A stretch of DNA of 64,000 nt, taken from the NCBI RefSeq assembly GCF_008124715.1, contig NZ_VNHO01000007.1:1-64000 (forward strand), written 5' to 3'. A program made the translations under genes and the position numbers. Shown piece after piece: positions 43,915 through 52,597 of this stretch; position 1 is the first letter of the stretch, and every line of letters begins with the position of its first letter. The notes below the pieces were generated by a model. It saw nothing but the letters and a program-made list of their open reading frames with translations. It had not been told where the DNA came from and searched no databases. The DNA comes from Thermosediminibacter litoriperuensis. Its GTDB lineage: Bacteria > Bacillota > Thermosediminibacteria > Thermosediminibacterales > Thermosediminibacteraceae.

Positions 43915-44057
43915 TCCGGACCTCGCTCGGGGTCCACCACCTTTCTCATTCCACGGATCCTGTTGAGTTCCTCTTTTCGAACCGCAGATTCCAGGGTTGT
44001 TTCCTCTTTTAATCTACCTTTTTCTTTTTTACCCTCATCTTTATTTTGACTGACCAT
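43890..44057 (-). CDS. Small charged protein (55 residues), unknown
   Basis: On the minus strand a frame from ATG 44057 is preceded by AAAGGAGG, a near-perfect ribosome site 10 bases upstream, and runs 55 codons to a stop inside the terminator hairpin. The product is very rich in Lys, Glu and Arg (GKKEKGRLKEE, RKEELNRIRGMRKVV) and ends KKCPHS. No family is recognised. It is alone on its strand between the transaldolase-like and SorC genes. The strong ribosome site is the main evidence that it is real. Confidence 0.6.
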   Translation of the reverse strand: MVSQNKDEGKKEKGRLKEETTLESAVRKEELNRIRGMRKVVDPERGPENKKCPHS

Positions 44058-44139
44058 TGGAAAGCGACCTCCTTTAAGGTGAATTAATATTATTATTAGA
44101 TTCTTGCTAAAAATTTATTGAATCATCTTCTGCCGATTA

Positions 44140-44169
44140 TTGACATATAAAAATAGAAACGGTTATAAT
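44140..44169 (+). promoter_or_regulatory. Sigma-A promoter of the SorC-family regulator
   Basis: TTGACA and TATAAT are separated by 18 bases, followed by CATATTCTTAAAATATG, an imperfect palindrome that could be an autoregulatory site. Confidence 0.7.
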
Positions 44170-44225
44170 AAATTGCACATATTCTTAAAATATGAACGAC
44201 CGGTTAAACAAAGAAGGTGACTTTA

Positions 44226-45182
44226 TTGAACGTCACAAAAGATAGAAGGCTTCTGATAAAAATAGCTCATATGTACTACGATGAAAACAGAACCCAGCAA
44301 GAGATAGCCGACAAGCTCGGTATATCAAGACCCTCGGTTTCAAGGCTCCTGCAGAAGGCTCGGGAAGAAGGAATAGTAGAGATAAAGATAAATTACGAAG
44401 GGAGTTTTGCCAGGCTTGAGGATACCCTCGAGAAATGTTTTAATCTAAAGGAGGTAATCATAACCCCTTACGATGAAGGAGAGGGACTTAAAAGATACCT
44501 GGCCGAAGCGGCGGCCGGCTTTCTGGTTAGGACTTTAAAGGATAAAAGTCTTGTAGGTGTTTCATGGGGGACTACACTGGCTTATGTGCCCGAATATATA
44601 AAAAACGCCCCCGAGCTGGATGTCACCTTTATTCCCCTGGTCGGAGGGGTTGGGCAGACCAGAATCGATCTGCATTCAAACCAAATAGTGATGAATTTAG
44701 CAAGATGTTTTAACGGCCAATGGCAGCTCCTTCACGCCCCGGCATTAGTAGACAGCGTGGAAGTTAAAAATACCCTTTTATCTGACAGGAATATAAGACA
44801 GGTTCTGGAAATGGCTGAACGGGTCGATATAGCCCTGATCGGTATAGGGTCTCCTTTTGCCGCCGAGTCCACCATGCTGGAAACGGGTTACTTTTCGGAA
44901 AGGGAGCTCGAAGATCTGAAAAGGTACGGCGCCTGCTGTGATCTATGCTCGCGATTTATAGACGAATACGGTAATCCGTGCTGTCCGGAATTAAACGAGA
45001 GGGTTATAGCCATAACTCTGGAGAAATTAAAAGAGATTCCATTGGTGATCGGCGTTGGGGGAGGTTATGAAAAACATAAAGCAATCCTCGCAGCTTTAAA
45101 GGGGCACTACTTGGATGTGTTAATCACCGATGAAAAAACCGGGCAGTTTTTAATGATTAATTCAAAAAAGACTCTAATTTAG
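44226..45182 (+). CDS. SorC/DeoR-family sugar-responsive regulator
   Basis: The 318-residue protein has an N-terminal helix-turn-helix (TQQEIADKLGISRPSVSRLL) and a sugar-binding domain of the SorC type (VGVSWGTTLAYV, LVGGVGQ, VIGVGGGYEKHKAILAAL). Relatives bind phosphorylated sugars and control sorbitol or sorbose operons. The start is TTG 44226 with GAAGGTGA upstream; GTG 44217 lies inside that site. It is the likely regulator of the downstream sorbitol PTS genes. Unusual cysteines CCDLC and NPCCPEL occur in the effector domain. Confidence 0.9.
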   Translation: MNVTKDRRLLIKIAHMYYDENRTQQEIADKLGISRPSVSRLLQKAREEGIVEIKINYEGSFARLEDTLEKCFNLKEVIITPYDEGEGLKRYLAEAAAGFLVRTLKDKSLVGVSWGTTLAYVPEYIKNAPELDVTFIPLVGGVGQTRIDLHSNQIVMNLARCFNGQWQLLHAPALVDSVEVKNTLLSDRNIRQVLEMAERVDIALIGIGSPFAAESTMLETGYFSERELEDLKRYGACCDLCSRFIDEYGNPCCPELNERVIAITLEKLKEIPLVIGVGGGYEKHKAILAALKGHYLDVLITDEKTGQFLMINSKKTLI

Positions 45183-45198
45183 AGTCTTTTGTCTTTTT
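45166..45198 (+). terminator. Terminator of the SorC-family regulator
   Basis: An 11-bp perfect stem AAAAGACTCTA / TAGAGTCTTTT overlaps the stop codon and runs into TTTTGTCTTTTTT. Confidence 0.88.
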
Positions 45199-45248
45199 TA
45201 TATGCTGCTTTAATATGCCTTTAATATATGTGACAATTTTCTCAATTA

Positions 45249-45277
45249 TTGACATTAAAATTTATTTATGCTATTTT
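45249..45277 (+). promoter_or_regulatory. Putative promoter of the sorbitol operon
   Basis: A perfect TTGACA is followed after 17 bases by TATTTT. It lies 56 bases upstream of the gutM start. Confidence 0.65.
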
Positions 45278-45332
45278 CTTTAATAAGAACATATGATACG
45301 TAAATGAACAAATGATTAACAGGGGTTGGCTT

Positions 45333-45698
45333 ATGTGGGTTAAGATATTGGCAATAATAGGCTTAATGTGGATTCTGCAGGGAGTTTTAACTTATTTTCA
45401 GATCAAAAACCTGCAGGGGAAAATAAAAGAACTAAAAAAAGTGGGTAGGGTGGGAATTGGCAGCGCTAAAGGCAGAATAACACCCGGAAACATCGTGCTG
45501 ATTGCAGCCGACGAAACGGGAAAGATCCTTGAGGCCCATAGGATGAGCGGGATGACGGTTTTCGCAAGGTTTAAGGAACTCGAGGAAATGAAGGGCCTTT
45601 ATTTATGGGAAGTGCCTTACTTCCTGAATGATAGTGATAAAGGTTTGAAAAAAGCAGTAGAAAATGCAGTAAAAACGCTGAAAGAAAAAAATCTATGA
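45333..45698 (+). CDS. gutM: GutM-family protein of the glucitol operon
   Basis: The 121-residue protein has one N-terminal transmembrane segment and the GutM/SrlM pattern (YFQIKNLQGKIKELKKVGRVGIG, ITPGNIVLIAADETGKILEAHRM). GutM was described as an activator of the glucitol operon, although its membrane segment suggests another role. ATG 45333 has AGGGG at spacing 7; the earlier in-frame ATG 45312 has no ribosome site. First gene of the sorbitol PTS set. Confidence 0.85.
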   Translation: MWVKILAIIGLMWILQGVLTYFQIKNLQGKIKELKKVGRVGIGSAKGRITPGNIVLIAADETGKILEAHRMSGMTVFARFKELEEMKGLYLWEVPYFLNDSDKGLKKAVENAVKTLKEKNL

Positions 45699-45761
45699 AA
45701 AAGTTATTGGGGGTGAGAGTTTTTTAATCCACTTAAAATATCTTATGGAGGTGAATTTTTC

Positions 45762-46286
45762 GTGAATGTTTTGGCCAATTTGGCCCAGAGCTTCATAGGT
45801 CTTTTCCAGGAAGGCGGTAAGGTGTTTTTAAGCCTTGCCGGAGGTATTCTGCCAACGCTGATTACTCTTATGACCGCCGTAAATGCTTTTATTAAATTTG
45901 TCGGTCAGGAGAGGATAAACCGAATGGCCCAAAATGCGGGGAAATATACCCTGCTCAGGTACACTGTAATGCCGGTAATGGCCGTGTTCTTCCTCACCAA
46001 TCCCATGGCTTATACCTTCGGGAGATTTCTCCCGGAAAAATACAAACCTGCCTTTTACGATGCGGCGGTTTCCTTTGTGCACCCTATAACTGGTCTTTTT
46101 CCCCACGCCAATCCGGCGGAGCTGTTCGTATACATGGGTATAGCCCAGGGGATTCAGCAACTCGGATTGCCACTGGGGGAGCTGGCCGTCAGGTACTTTA
46201 TAGTTGGCGTTATAGTGATCTTTATACGCGGATTAGTGACGGAGAGGCTTACCGTCAGGATGATGCGACAGAGAGAGCTTGCATAG
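45762..46286 (+). CDS. srlA: PTS glucitol/sorbitol EIIC component
   Basis: The 174-residue membrane protein matches SrlA/GutA (FQEGGKVFLSLAGGILPTLI, FLTNPMAYTFGRFLPEKYKP, GLFPHANPAELFVYMGIAQG). It forms part of the sorbitol channel with the EIIBC subunit. The start is GTG 45762 with GGAGGTGA upstream. Confidence 0.93.
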   Translation: MNVLANLAQSFIGLFQEGGKVFLSLAGGILPTLITLMTAVNAFIKFVGQERINRMAQNAGKYTLLRYTVMPVMAVFFLTNPMAYTFGRFLPEKYKPAFYDAAVSFVHPITGLFPHANPAELFVYMGIAQGIQQLGLPLGELAVRYFIVGVIVIFIRGLVTERLTVRMMRQRELA

Positions 46287-46298
46287 GAGGGCTGTGGA

Positions 46299-47294
46299 AT
46301 GAGTTATAGGGCTGTAAAAGTTGAAAAAGGCCCCGGGGGATGGGGCGGGCCTTTAATAATAAAGCCCGAAGGGGGTCGGGACAAGATTGTATCTATAACC
46401 GGCGGTGGAATCGACCCGGTAACGCGGAAAATTGCCGAACTTACCGGCGGCGTGCCGGTGGACGGTTTCAAATCTTCGGTACCCGAACAGGAGATCTGCT
46501 GCGTGGTCATCGACTGCGGCGGCACCGCCAGATGCGGCGTTTACCCCAAAAAGCGAATTCCCACCATAAACCTCACTCCGGTGGGACAGGCAGGCCCGCT
46601 AGCGAAGTATATTTCAGCAGATATATACGTTTCCGGGGTTAAGGTGGAAAATATAACTCCAGTATCCGATGAAGAGTCGGGTCATGTAACCCGCCGCGAA
46701 ACCATACCCGGATCTTCCGGAGTCGGTGCAGAAAAACCCCAGAAAACCGGTGGTAACGGCAGGCAGATGGGACTTGTTGAAAGAATAGGGCGTGGAATGG
46801 GCGGAGTTGTGGGCGTCATGTACCAAGCAGGTCGTGAGACCATAGAGCAGATAATCAAGAACATTCTCCCCTTTATGGCGTTTGTGGCTACCCTGATCGG
46901 CATAATCCTGAAATCGGGGGTAGGGAACTGGATAGCTAACGTAATCTCTCCGATGGCGGGTACACTGCCGGGACTGCTCATCATTTCAGTTATATGTGCT
47001 CTGCCGGTGCTTTCACCCCTGCTGGGTCCAGGAGCCGTAATAGCCCAGGTCGTCGGCGTGCTGGTGGGCGTGGAAATTGGTAAGGGTAATATACCTCCCC
47101 AGTACGCGCTTCCGGCGCTCTTTGCGATCAATCCCCAGGTAGGGTGCGACTTCATACCCGTAGGCCTCAGCCTTGGCGAAGCGGAACCGGAGACAGTAGA
47201 GATAGGTGTAGGCGCCATCTTGATTTCCCGGCTGATTACAGGTCCCATAGCGGTCTTAATAGCATACCTGTTCAGTTTCGGACTTTACGTATAA
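46299..47294 (+). CDS. srlE: PTS glucitol/sorbitol EIIBC component
   Basis: The 331-residue protein has an N-terminal EIIB domain with the phospho-cysteine in [19 protein letters not shown], a linker (about 125-160), and a C-terminal membrane domain ([41 protein letters not shown]). It completes the sorbitol permease with SrlA. It starts 12 bases after srlA with GGAGGG. Confidence 0.93.
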   Translation: MSYRAVKVEKGPGGWGGPLIIKPEGGRDKIVSITGGGIDPVTRKIAELTGGVPVDGFKSSVPEQEICCVVIDCGGTARCGVYPKKRIPTINLTPVGQAGPLAKYISADIYVSGVKVENITPVSDEESGHVTRRETIPGSSGVGAEKPQKTGGNGRQMGLVERIGRGMGGVVGVMYQAGRETIEQIIKNILPFMAFVATLIGIILKSGVGNWIANVISPMAGTLPGLLIISVICALPVLSPLLGPGAVIAQVVGVLVGVEIGKGNIPPQYALPALFAINPQVGCDFIPVGLSLGEAEPETVEIGVGAILISRLITGPIAVLIAYLFSFGLYV

Positions 47295-47311
47295 TTAATA
47301 ACATATGCAAA

Positions 47312-47331
47312 ATGGCGCCTTCAGGCGCCAT
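47312..47331 (+). other. Intercistronic hairpin between srlE and srlB
   Basis: ATGGCGCC and GGCGCCAT form an 8-bp perfect stem with a TTCA loop, followed by AGCCTTTGTT rather than a clean T-tract. It may attenuate or stabilise the operon message. Confidence 0.6.
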
Positions 47332-47359
47332 AGCCTTTGTTAGGAAGGGAAGGATATTG

Positions 47360-47722
47360 ATGAAAAAATTTGAAGCGGTGATTACTGCAATAGGGGATAT
47401 GGTAGAAGAATTCATAGAGCAGAAGATGATCATCTTGTTTGACGAAAGCGCGCCGCAGGAATTAAGAGAAATCTCGGTGGTTCACAAGGGGGGGAAGCTG
47501 GCGGAAGACCTGGTGCCCGGCGACGTGCTTTATCTGGGGCGGGCAAGTTACAAAGTGACAGCCGTCGGTGATGTGGCCAATAAAAATTTGGGAAAAATCG
47601 GGCACGTCTGCCTGAAATTCGATGGGAAGACAACTCCGGAATTGCCGGGGAATATCCACCTGGAAGAAAAAGAGATACCTTTGCCAAAAGTAGGAGAGGA
47701 AATACTGATACAGGGTAATTGA
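47360..47722 (+). CDS. srlB: PTS glucitol/sorbitol EIIA component
   Basis: The 120-residue soluble protein matches SrlB/GutB, with the phospho-histidine in ISVVHKGGKL and GDVLYLGRASYKVTAVGDVA. It relays phosphate from HPr to the EIIB domain. ATG 47360 follows GGAAGGGAAGGA; longer frames would run back into srlE and are not used. Confidence 0.92.
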   Translation: MKKFEAVITAIGDMVEEFIEQKMIILFDESAPQELREISVVHKGGKLAEDLVPGDVLYLGRASYKVTAVGDVANKNLGKIGHVCLKFDGKTTPELPGNIHLEEKEIPLPKVGEEILIQGN

Positions 47723-47786
47723 TGGTAATCCTGATAAATGTTAACATGATAAGGAAAGGTTTGTAATAAAAAGAAAGGGGATGGCT

Positions 47787-49079
47787 ATGCTTAATTTGAA
47801 TTCGAAGCTGCGGGAACTGGAAGCTAGCGGGAAAAAAATCAACGTAGGCTTAATCGGTGCCGGACAGATGGGCCGCGGAATGGTAAGCCAGATATTTTGT
47901 ATGAAGGGCATTAGGGTGGCGGCAATCTGCGACACAAAACTGAAGGAAGCCAAGAGAGCCTATACTATGGCCGGAGTAGCTCCCGACGACGTCCTTACGG
48001 CAAAAACCCCCTCAGAGGTGGAAGAAGCCCTAGGGCGGGGTAAATACGCAATAACCGAAGATTTGAGCGCTATAACGAGAGCTATACCCATCGATGTAGT
48101 GGTCGATGCTACGGGAGTTCCGGAGGTGGGGGCTCAAATTGCCCTTGATTCGATATACAACGGCAAGCATATTGTCATGTTAAACGTGGAGACCGACGTA
48201 ACGGTTGGACCGATATTAAAGAAGATGGCGGATAGTGCGGGAGTGGTATATACTGTTTCTGCCGGCGATGAACCCGGAGCAATAAAGGAATTATACGATT
48301 TTGCCGATGCTATGGGGTTTGAGATATTAGTCGCCGGCAAGGGGAAAAACAATCCTCTAGATCTGGAAGCCAATCCCGACTCTGTCATGGAAGAAGCCAT
48401 GAAAAAGAATATGAACCCGAAGATGCTGGCGTCTTTCAAAGACGGCACCAAGACTATGGTGGAGCTCACCGCCGTCTCCAATGCCACCGGTTTCCTTCCC
48501 ACCAGGAGGGGATTAATCGGCCCGAAAGCCACCGTTAAAGAATTGCCGGAGATCTTCAGGTTAAAAGAAGAGGGAGGAATTCTGGACAGGTACCAGGTGG
48601 TGGAATACGTAAACGGTGTTGCGCCCGGCGTTTTCGTGATCGTTACCACCAAACTGGAAGCCGTCCGGGAAGAAATGGCCTATCTTTCAATGGGTAAAGG
48701 TCCCAACTACGTATTTTACCGTCCCTATCACCTGACGAGCATAGAGACGCCCCTTTCAGCAGCTCGAGCGTACATTTACAAGGAACCCACTATCGCACCT
48801 AAAGGCCTTCCGGTATCCGAGACCATAGCGGTAGCAAAAAAAGATTTGAAAGCCGGGGAACATCTTGATGGTATAGGCGGTTTTACGGTTTACGGGGTAA
48901 TTGATACCTATGAAAACGCTAAAAAAGAGAACGCCCTGCCCATAGGGCTTGTAAATAAAAATGTAGTTATGACGAAAGATGTGAAAAAGGGCCAGGTAAT
49001 AACCTATGACGCGGTGAAGCTGGATGAAAATTCAATCATTTTACAACTGCGGAGAATGCAGGAAAAGTTGATAGGCTGA
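47787..49079 (+). CDS. Homoserine-dehydrogenase-like oxidoreductase with SAF domain
   Basis: The 430-residue protein has an N-terminal NAD(P)-binding domain (VGLIGAGQMGRGMVSQIF), a homoserine-dehydrogenase-like middle (VVDATGVPEVGAQIAL, SAGDEPGAIKELY) and a C-terminal SAF domain (about 340-430). It matches the COG4091 type of uncharacterised dehydrogenases found in sugar operons. It is the last gene of the sorbitol operon and the only dehydrogenase there, since no SrlD-type short-chain dehydrogenase is present. It may oxidise sorbitol-6-phosphate or a derivative; that is inference. AAAGGGG favours ATG 47787 over 47781. Confidence 0.85.
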   Translation: MLNLNSKLRELEASGKKINVGLIGAGQMGRGMVSQIFCMKGIRVAAICDTKLKEAKRAYTMAGVAPDDVLTAKTPSEVEEALGRGKYAITEDLSAITRAIPIDVVVDATGVPEVGAQIALDSIYNGKHIVMLNVETDVTVGPILKKMADSAGVVYTVSAGDEPGAIKELYDFADAMGFEILVAGKGKNNPLDLEANPDSVMEEAMKKNMNPKMLASFKDGTKTMVELTAVSNATGFLPTRRGLIGPKATVKELPEIFRLKEEGGILDRYQVVEYVNGVAPGVFVIVTTKLEAVREEMAYLSMGKGPNYVFYRPYHLTSIETPLSAARAYIYKEPTIAPKGLPVSETIAVAKKDLKAGEHLDGIGGFTVYGVIDTYENAKKENALPIGLVNKNVVMTKDVKKGQVITYDAVKLDENSIILQLRRMQEKLIG

Positions 49080-49100
49080 CATAAAATGTAGACAGGAATT

Positions 49101-49128
49101 GAAGGGGCTGAAGCCCCTTCATATTATT
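49101..49128 (+). terminator. Terminator of the sorbitol operon
   Basis: GAAGGGGC / GCCCCTTC form an 8-bp perfect stem with a TGAA loop, then ATATTATT, a weak T-rich tail. Confidence 0.65.
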
Positions 49129-49139
49129 CCGAGAATAAC

Positions 49140-49156
49140 CGGCATAAAAATTGCAT
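49140..49156 (+). promoter_or_regulatory. Sigma-54 promoter of the dehydrogenase-complex operon
   Basis: CGGCATAAAAATTGCATA has GG at 49141-49142 and GC at 49153-49154 with 10 bases between. Acetoin (aco) operons in Bacillus are driven by sigma-54 with AcoR, which fits. No AcoR gene is in the window. Confidence 0.75.
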
Positions 49157-49177
49157 AATATAAACAAATGGTACATT

Positions 49178-49197
49178 TAATTAACAATTGTTAATTA
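49178..49197. promoter_or_regulatory. Perfect 20-bp palindrome downstream of the sigma-54 promoter
   Basis: TAATTAACAATTGTTAATTA is exactly self-complementary and lies about 25-45 bases downstream of the -12 element. Its position suits a repressor operator on the leader. The binding protein is unknown; resemblance to Rex sites is partial and in the inverted arrangement. Confidence 0.5.
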
Positions 49198-49281
49198 CGA
49201 TTTTACTGCAGAACCGGGTTACCAGCTAAACGGAATTTTGCAGTGAAATCAATATTAAAATAAATCAGAGGTGGTAATGCG

Positions 49282-50241
49282 ATGGATTTGACAACGGACA
49301 AGAAGCTATGGATGTACAGGAAAATGTATGAAATAAGGTGTTTTGAGCTGGAAGTTGACAGGCTCTTCAAGGCCAACATGATCTGGGGCACATGCCATCT
49401 TTCTGTAGGGGAAGAAGCTACCGCAGTAGGAGCGATTGCAGCGCTGGAAGCTGACGATATGATTACCAGTACCCATAGGGGTCACGGGCACTGCATCGCG
49501 AAAGGAGGCAAGCTCCCCCAAATGTTTGCCGAGCTTCTGGGCAGAGAAACCGGTTACTGCAGGGGCAGAGGTGGTTCCATGCATATCGCCGATATCGATA
49601 CCGGCAATCTTGGGGCCAACGGTATAGTTGGAGGCGGGATACCTATAGCGACAGGCGCGGCGCTGGCATCCAAGATGAAAAAAGACGGCAGAGTTACACT
49701 ATGCTTTTTTGGCGATGGGGCCAACAACGAGGGAGTTTTCCATGAGTCCTTAAATATAGCCTCCCTGTGGAAGCTGCCGGTAGTGTATATATGCGAGAAC
49801 AATCTTTACGGTATGTCTGTAGCTTTCAGCAGGTCTACCGCAGTAAAAAACGTTGCCGACCGGGCGGCCGCGTACGACATGCCCGGGGAAATAGTCGACG
49901 GCAACGATGTGGAAGCGGTTTACCACGTGGTAAAAAAAGCGGTGGAGAGGGCCAGGAGGGGTGAAGGGCCTTCGCTGATTGAAGCCAAGACTTACCGGTG
50001 GTTAGGGCATTCAAAGAGCGATGCCAATGTGTACAGGACAAAAGAGGAAATAGAAGAGTGGAAGGAGAAATGCCCCATCAAACGTTACAGGCTAAAGCTG
50101 GTACAGGAAAAAATCGCCACTGACGAAGAGCTCGATAGAATAGAAAAAGAGGTAGAAAAGGAGATACGGGATGCGATAGAGTACGCCAAGAACAGCCCGG
50201 AACCCTCCGTGGATGACATCGCCAACGGAGTATACGCGTAA
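49282..50241 (+). CDS. acoA: TPP-dependent 2-oxoacid/acetoin dehydrogenase E1 alpha
   Basis: The 319-residue subunit carries the thiamine-diphosphate motif [17 protein letters not shown]...ENN and [22 protein letters not shown] and [11 protein letters not shown]. It is shorter than branched-chain E1 alpha and close to AcoA of the acetoin dehydrogenase complex, though pyruvate as substrate is possible. It heads an E1 alpha, E1 beta, E2, E3 operon. GAGGTGG precedes ATG 49282. Confidence 0.88.
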   Translation: MDLTTDKKLWMYRKMYEIRCFELEVDRLFKANMIWGTCHLSVGEEATAVGAIAALEADDMITSTHRGHGHCIAKGGKLPQMFAELLGRETGYCRGRGGSMHIADIDTGNLGANGIVGGGIPIATGAALASKMKKDGRVTLCFFGDGANNEGVFHESLNIASLWKLPVVYICENNLYGMSVAFSRSTAVKNVADRAAAYDMPGEIVDGNDVEAVYHVVKKAVERARRGEGPSLIEAKTYRWLGHSKSDANVYRTKEEIEEWKEKCPIKRYRLKLVQEKIATDEELDRIEKEVEKEIRDAIEYAKNSPEPSVDDIANGVYA

Positions 50242-50269
50242 TTATCCTGATGAATGGAGGAGAATTGAA

Positions 50270-51247
50270 ATGGCTGAAAAACTTTATATAGACGCTCTGC
50301 GGGAAGGCTTGAGGGAAGAGATGCAAAGGGATCAAAGCGTATTCTTGCTCGGAGAAGACATCGGTATTTACGGTGGGGCCTTTGGTGTCACCAGGGGACT
50401 GATAGATGAGTTCGGTGAAGAAAGAGTTGTGGATACCCCCATATCAGAGCAGGCGATCACCGGTATCGCAGTGGGAGCAGCCGTGGCCGGCATGAGACCC
50501 GTAGTTGAAATTATGTTTTTCGACTTTTTAACCCTTTCCATGGATCAGCTGATAAACCAGGGTGCTAAAATTCGGTATATGTTCGGCGGCAAGGCAAAAG
50601 TTCCGATGGTGATACGTGCCCCGATGGGCTGCGGTACCGGTGCGGCTGCCCAGCACTCCCAGAGTTTTCCAGGTGTGTTCGCTCATTTCCCGGGCTTGAA
50701 GGTGGTTATACCTTCCACACCTCACGACGTAAAGGGGCTCATAAAGGCCGCAATAAGGGATGACAATCCCGTGGTATTTGCTGAGCACAAATTACTCTAC
50801 AGGGTAAAGGGCGAGGTGCCCGAGGAAGATTATGTACTGCCCCTCGGTAAAGCTGATATAAAGCGAAAGGGGCGGGATATCACCATAGTTGCCGGTTCCA
50901 TAATGGTTATCAGAGCCCTCGAGGCGGCTAAGGAACTGGAAAAAGAAGGAATAGATGTAGAAGTTATAGATCCCAGAACTTTAAAACCCCTGGATATGCG
51001 CACTATTATCGATTCGGTCAAAAAGACCGGCAGGGTTTTGATAGTAGAGGATGATCCCCTGAGCTTCGGCTGGGGTGCAGAAGTGGCGGCGGGAATAGCG
51101 GGAAGCGAGGCTTTCGATTATCTGGACGCGCCGGTCAAGAGACTGGGGGGACTTGATATTCCGATACCCTATAATCCCAATTTGGAGAGACACGCTGTTC
51201 CTCAAGTGGAAAACATCGTCGAAGCTGTCAGAGAATTGTTAAGATAA
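50270..51247 (+). CDS. acoB: TPP-dependent 2-oxoacid/acetoin dehydrogenase E1 beta
   Basis: The 325-residue subunit shows E1 beta signatures ([64 protein letters not shown]). ATG 50270 follows GGAGGAG. With the alpha subunit it decarboxylates the 2-oxoacid or cleaves acetoin and acylates lipoyl-E2. Confidence 0.92.
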   Translation: MAEKLYIDALREGLREEMQRDQSVFLLGEDIGIYGGAFGVTRGLIDEFGEERVVDTPISEQAITGIAVGAAVAGMRPVVEIMFFDFLTLSMDQLINQGAKIRYMFGGKAKVPMVIRAPMGCGTGAAAQHSQSFPGVFAHFPGLKVVIPSTPHDVKGLIKAAIRDDNPVVFAEHKLLYRVKGEVPEEDYVLPLGKADIKRKGRDITIVAGSIMVIRALEAAKELEKEGIDVEVIDPRTLKPLDMRTIIDSVKKTGRVLIVEDDPLSFGWGAEVAAGIAGSEAFDYLDAPVKRLGGLDIPIPYNPNLERHAVPQVENIVEAVRELLR

Positions 51248-51268
51248 TTCAATCAGGGGAGTGATAAA

Positions 51269-52567
51269 ATGGCCGAGATAGTAAGAATGCCCAAACTAGG
51301 TCTTACAATGACGGAAGGTACTATAATAAAATGGCTGAAAAAAGAGGGGGAAGAGGTAAAGCAGGGTGAACCTCTGCTGGAAATACAGACCGACAAGGTG
51401 AACCTGGAAGAAGAGGCGCCGGCTTCGGGGATTTTAAGGAAGATCTTGACCCCGGAAGGGTCGGTAGTGGCTGTGGGTCAAGAAATAGCAATAATCGGCG
51501 GCGAAAGCGAGCCCCTTCCGGAAATAGGGAAGCAAACAGGGGCGGAGGTAGAAGAGGTTGAGGTGGAACCCGAGCTCCCGGCGCCGGCACCGCAACCCGG
51601 CGAAAAAGTAAAGGCATCGCCGGCGGCTAAAAGGGTTGCCAGAGAATACGGCGTAGATTTGAGATTGGTAACCCCCACCGGGCCTGATGGACGCGTGGTT
51701 GAAAAAGACGTGCTTGAATACGTAGAATCCAGGAAGGTGAAGGCAACACCGGTAGCCCGGAAAATCGCAGAGGAAAAGGGCGTGGACCTGTCCCAAATCG
51801 GCAAGCCGGAAGGTGAGAGAATCACAAAGCAGGACGTTTTAGAAGCCCTGAAGTCGGCTTCGCTTGAACCGCAGGAAGAATACAGGGTAATTCCCTGGGC
51901 TGGAATGAGAAAGATAATTTCCGACAAAATGGCAAAGGTCAAGGCAGAAGTTCCTCACTTTTACCTTACACTGGAAGTTGACATGGGTAAGGTTCTGGAA
52001 CTTCGAGAAAAACTTGCGCCGAAGATTCAGGAACTAAACGGTGTAAAATTATCGATAAACGACATTCTCATAAAGGCGGCCGCCAGGGCTTTAGCGGAGT
52101 ATCCCATGGTAAACAGCAGCGCTGGGGAAGAGGGTATTGTTGTAAAAAACCGCATAAATATCGGATTGGCGGTGGCCCTGGAAAACGGGCTGATAGTTCC
52201 TGTGGTAAAGGATGCCGACAAAAAGGGCCTTGCTCAGATATCCAAAGAGACAGCGGAGTTAATAAAGAAAGCCAGAGAAGGCAGGTTGCTGCCCGATGAT
52301 TACTGCGGTGGAACTTTTACCATATCAAATCTCGGGATGTACGATATAGAAGAGTTTTCGGCTATAATAAATGCGCCGGAAAGTGCAATTCTGGCAGTAG
52401 GCAAGATCGCCAAAAAGCCTGTGGTAGTTGAAGACGAAATAGTCGTAAGACCTATGATGAAGCTAACCTTGTCCTGCGATCACAGGGTGATAGACGGTGC
52501 CCTGGGGGCTAAATTCCTGCGCAGGATAAAACAACTGCTGGAGGATCCAATAGAAATGTTACTTTGA
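51269..52567 (+). CDS. acoC: Dihydrolipoamide acyltransferase E2
   Basis: The 432-residue protein has one lipoyl domain (1-78, lipoyl lysine in ETDKVNLEEE-type QTDKVNLE), a Pro/Glu-rich linker, two tandem subunit-binding domains (about 115-155, AAKRVAREYGVDL, and 160-200, ARKIAEEKGVDLSQI), and the catalytic domain ending in CDHRVIDGALGAKFL, whose H-x-x-x-D-G is the transferase active site. Most relatives have one subunit-binding domain. It is the core of the complex. GGGGAG precedes ATG 51269. Confidence 0.92.
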   Translation: MAEIVRMPKLGLTMTEGTIIKWLKKEGEEVKQGEPLLEIQTDKVNLEEEAPASGILRKILTPEGSVVAVGQEIAIIGGESEPLPEIGKQTGAEVEEVEVEPELPAPAPQPGEKVKASPAAKRVAREYGVDLRLVTPTGPDGRVVEKDVLEYVESRKVKATPVARKIAEEKGVDLSQIGKPEGERITKQDVLEALKSASLEPQEEYRVIPWAGMRKIISDKMAKVKAEVPHFYLTLEVDMGKVLELREKLAPKIQELNGVKLSINDILIKAAARALAEYPMVNSSAGEEGIVVKNRINIGLAVALENGLIVPVVKDADKKGLAQISKETAELIKKAREGRLLPDDYCGGTFTISNLGMYDIEEFSAIINAPESAILAVGKIAKKPVVVEDEIVVRPMMKLTLSCDHRVIDGALGAKFLRRIKQLLEDPIEMLL

Positions 52568-52597
52568 TATCAAGTTTTACAAGAGGAGCTGGTTGTC

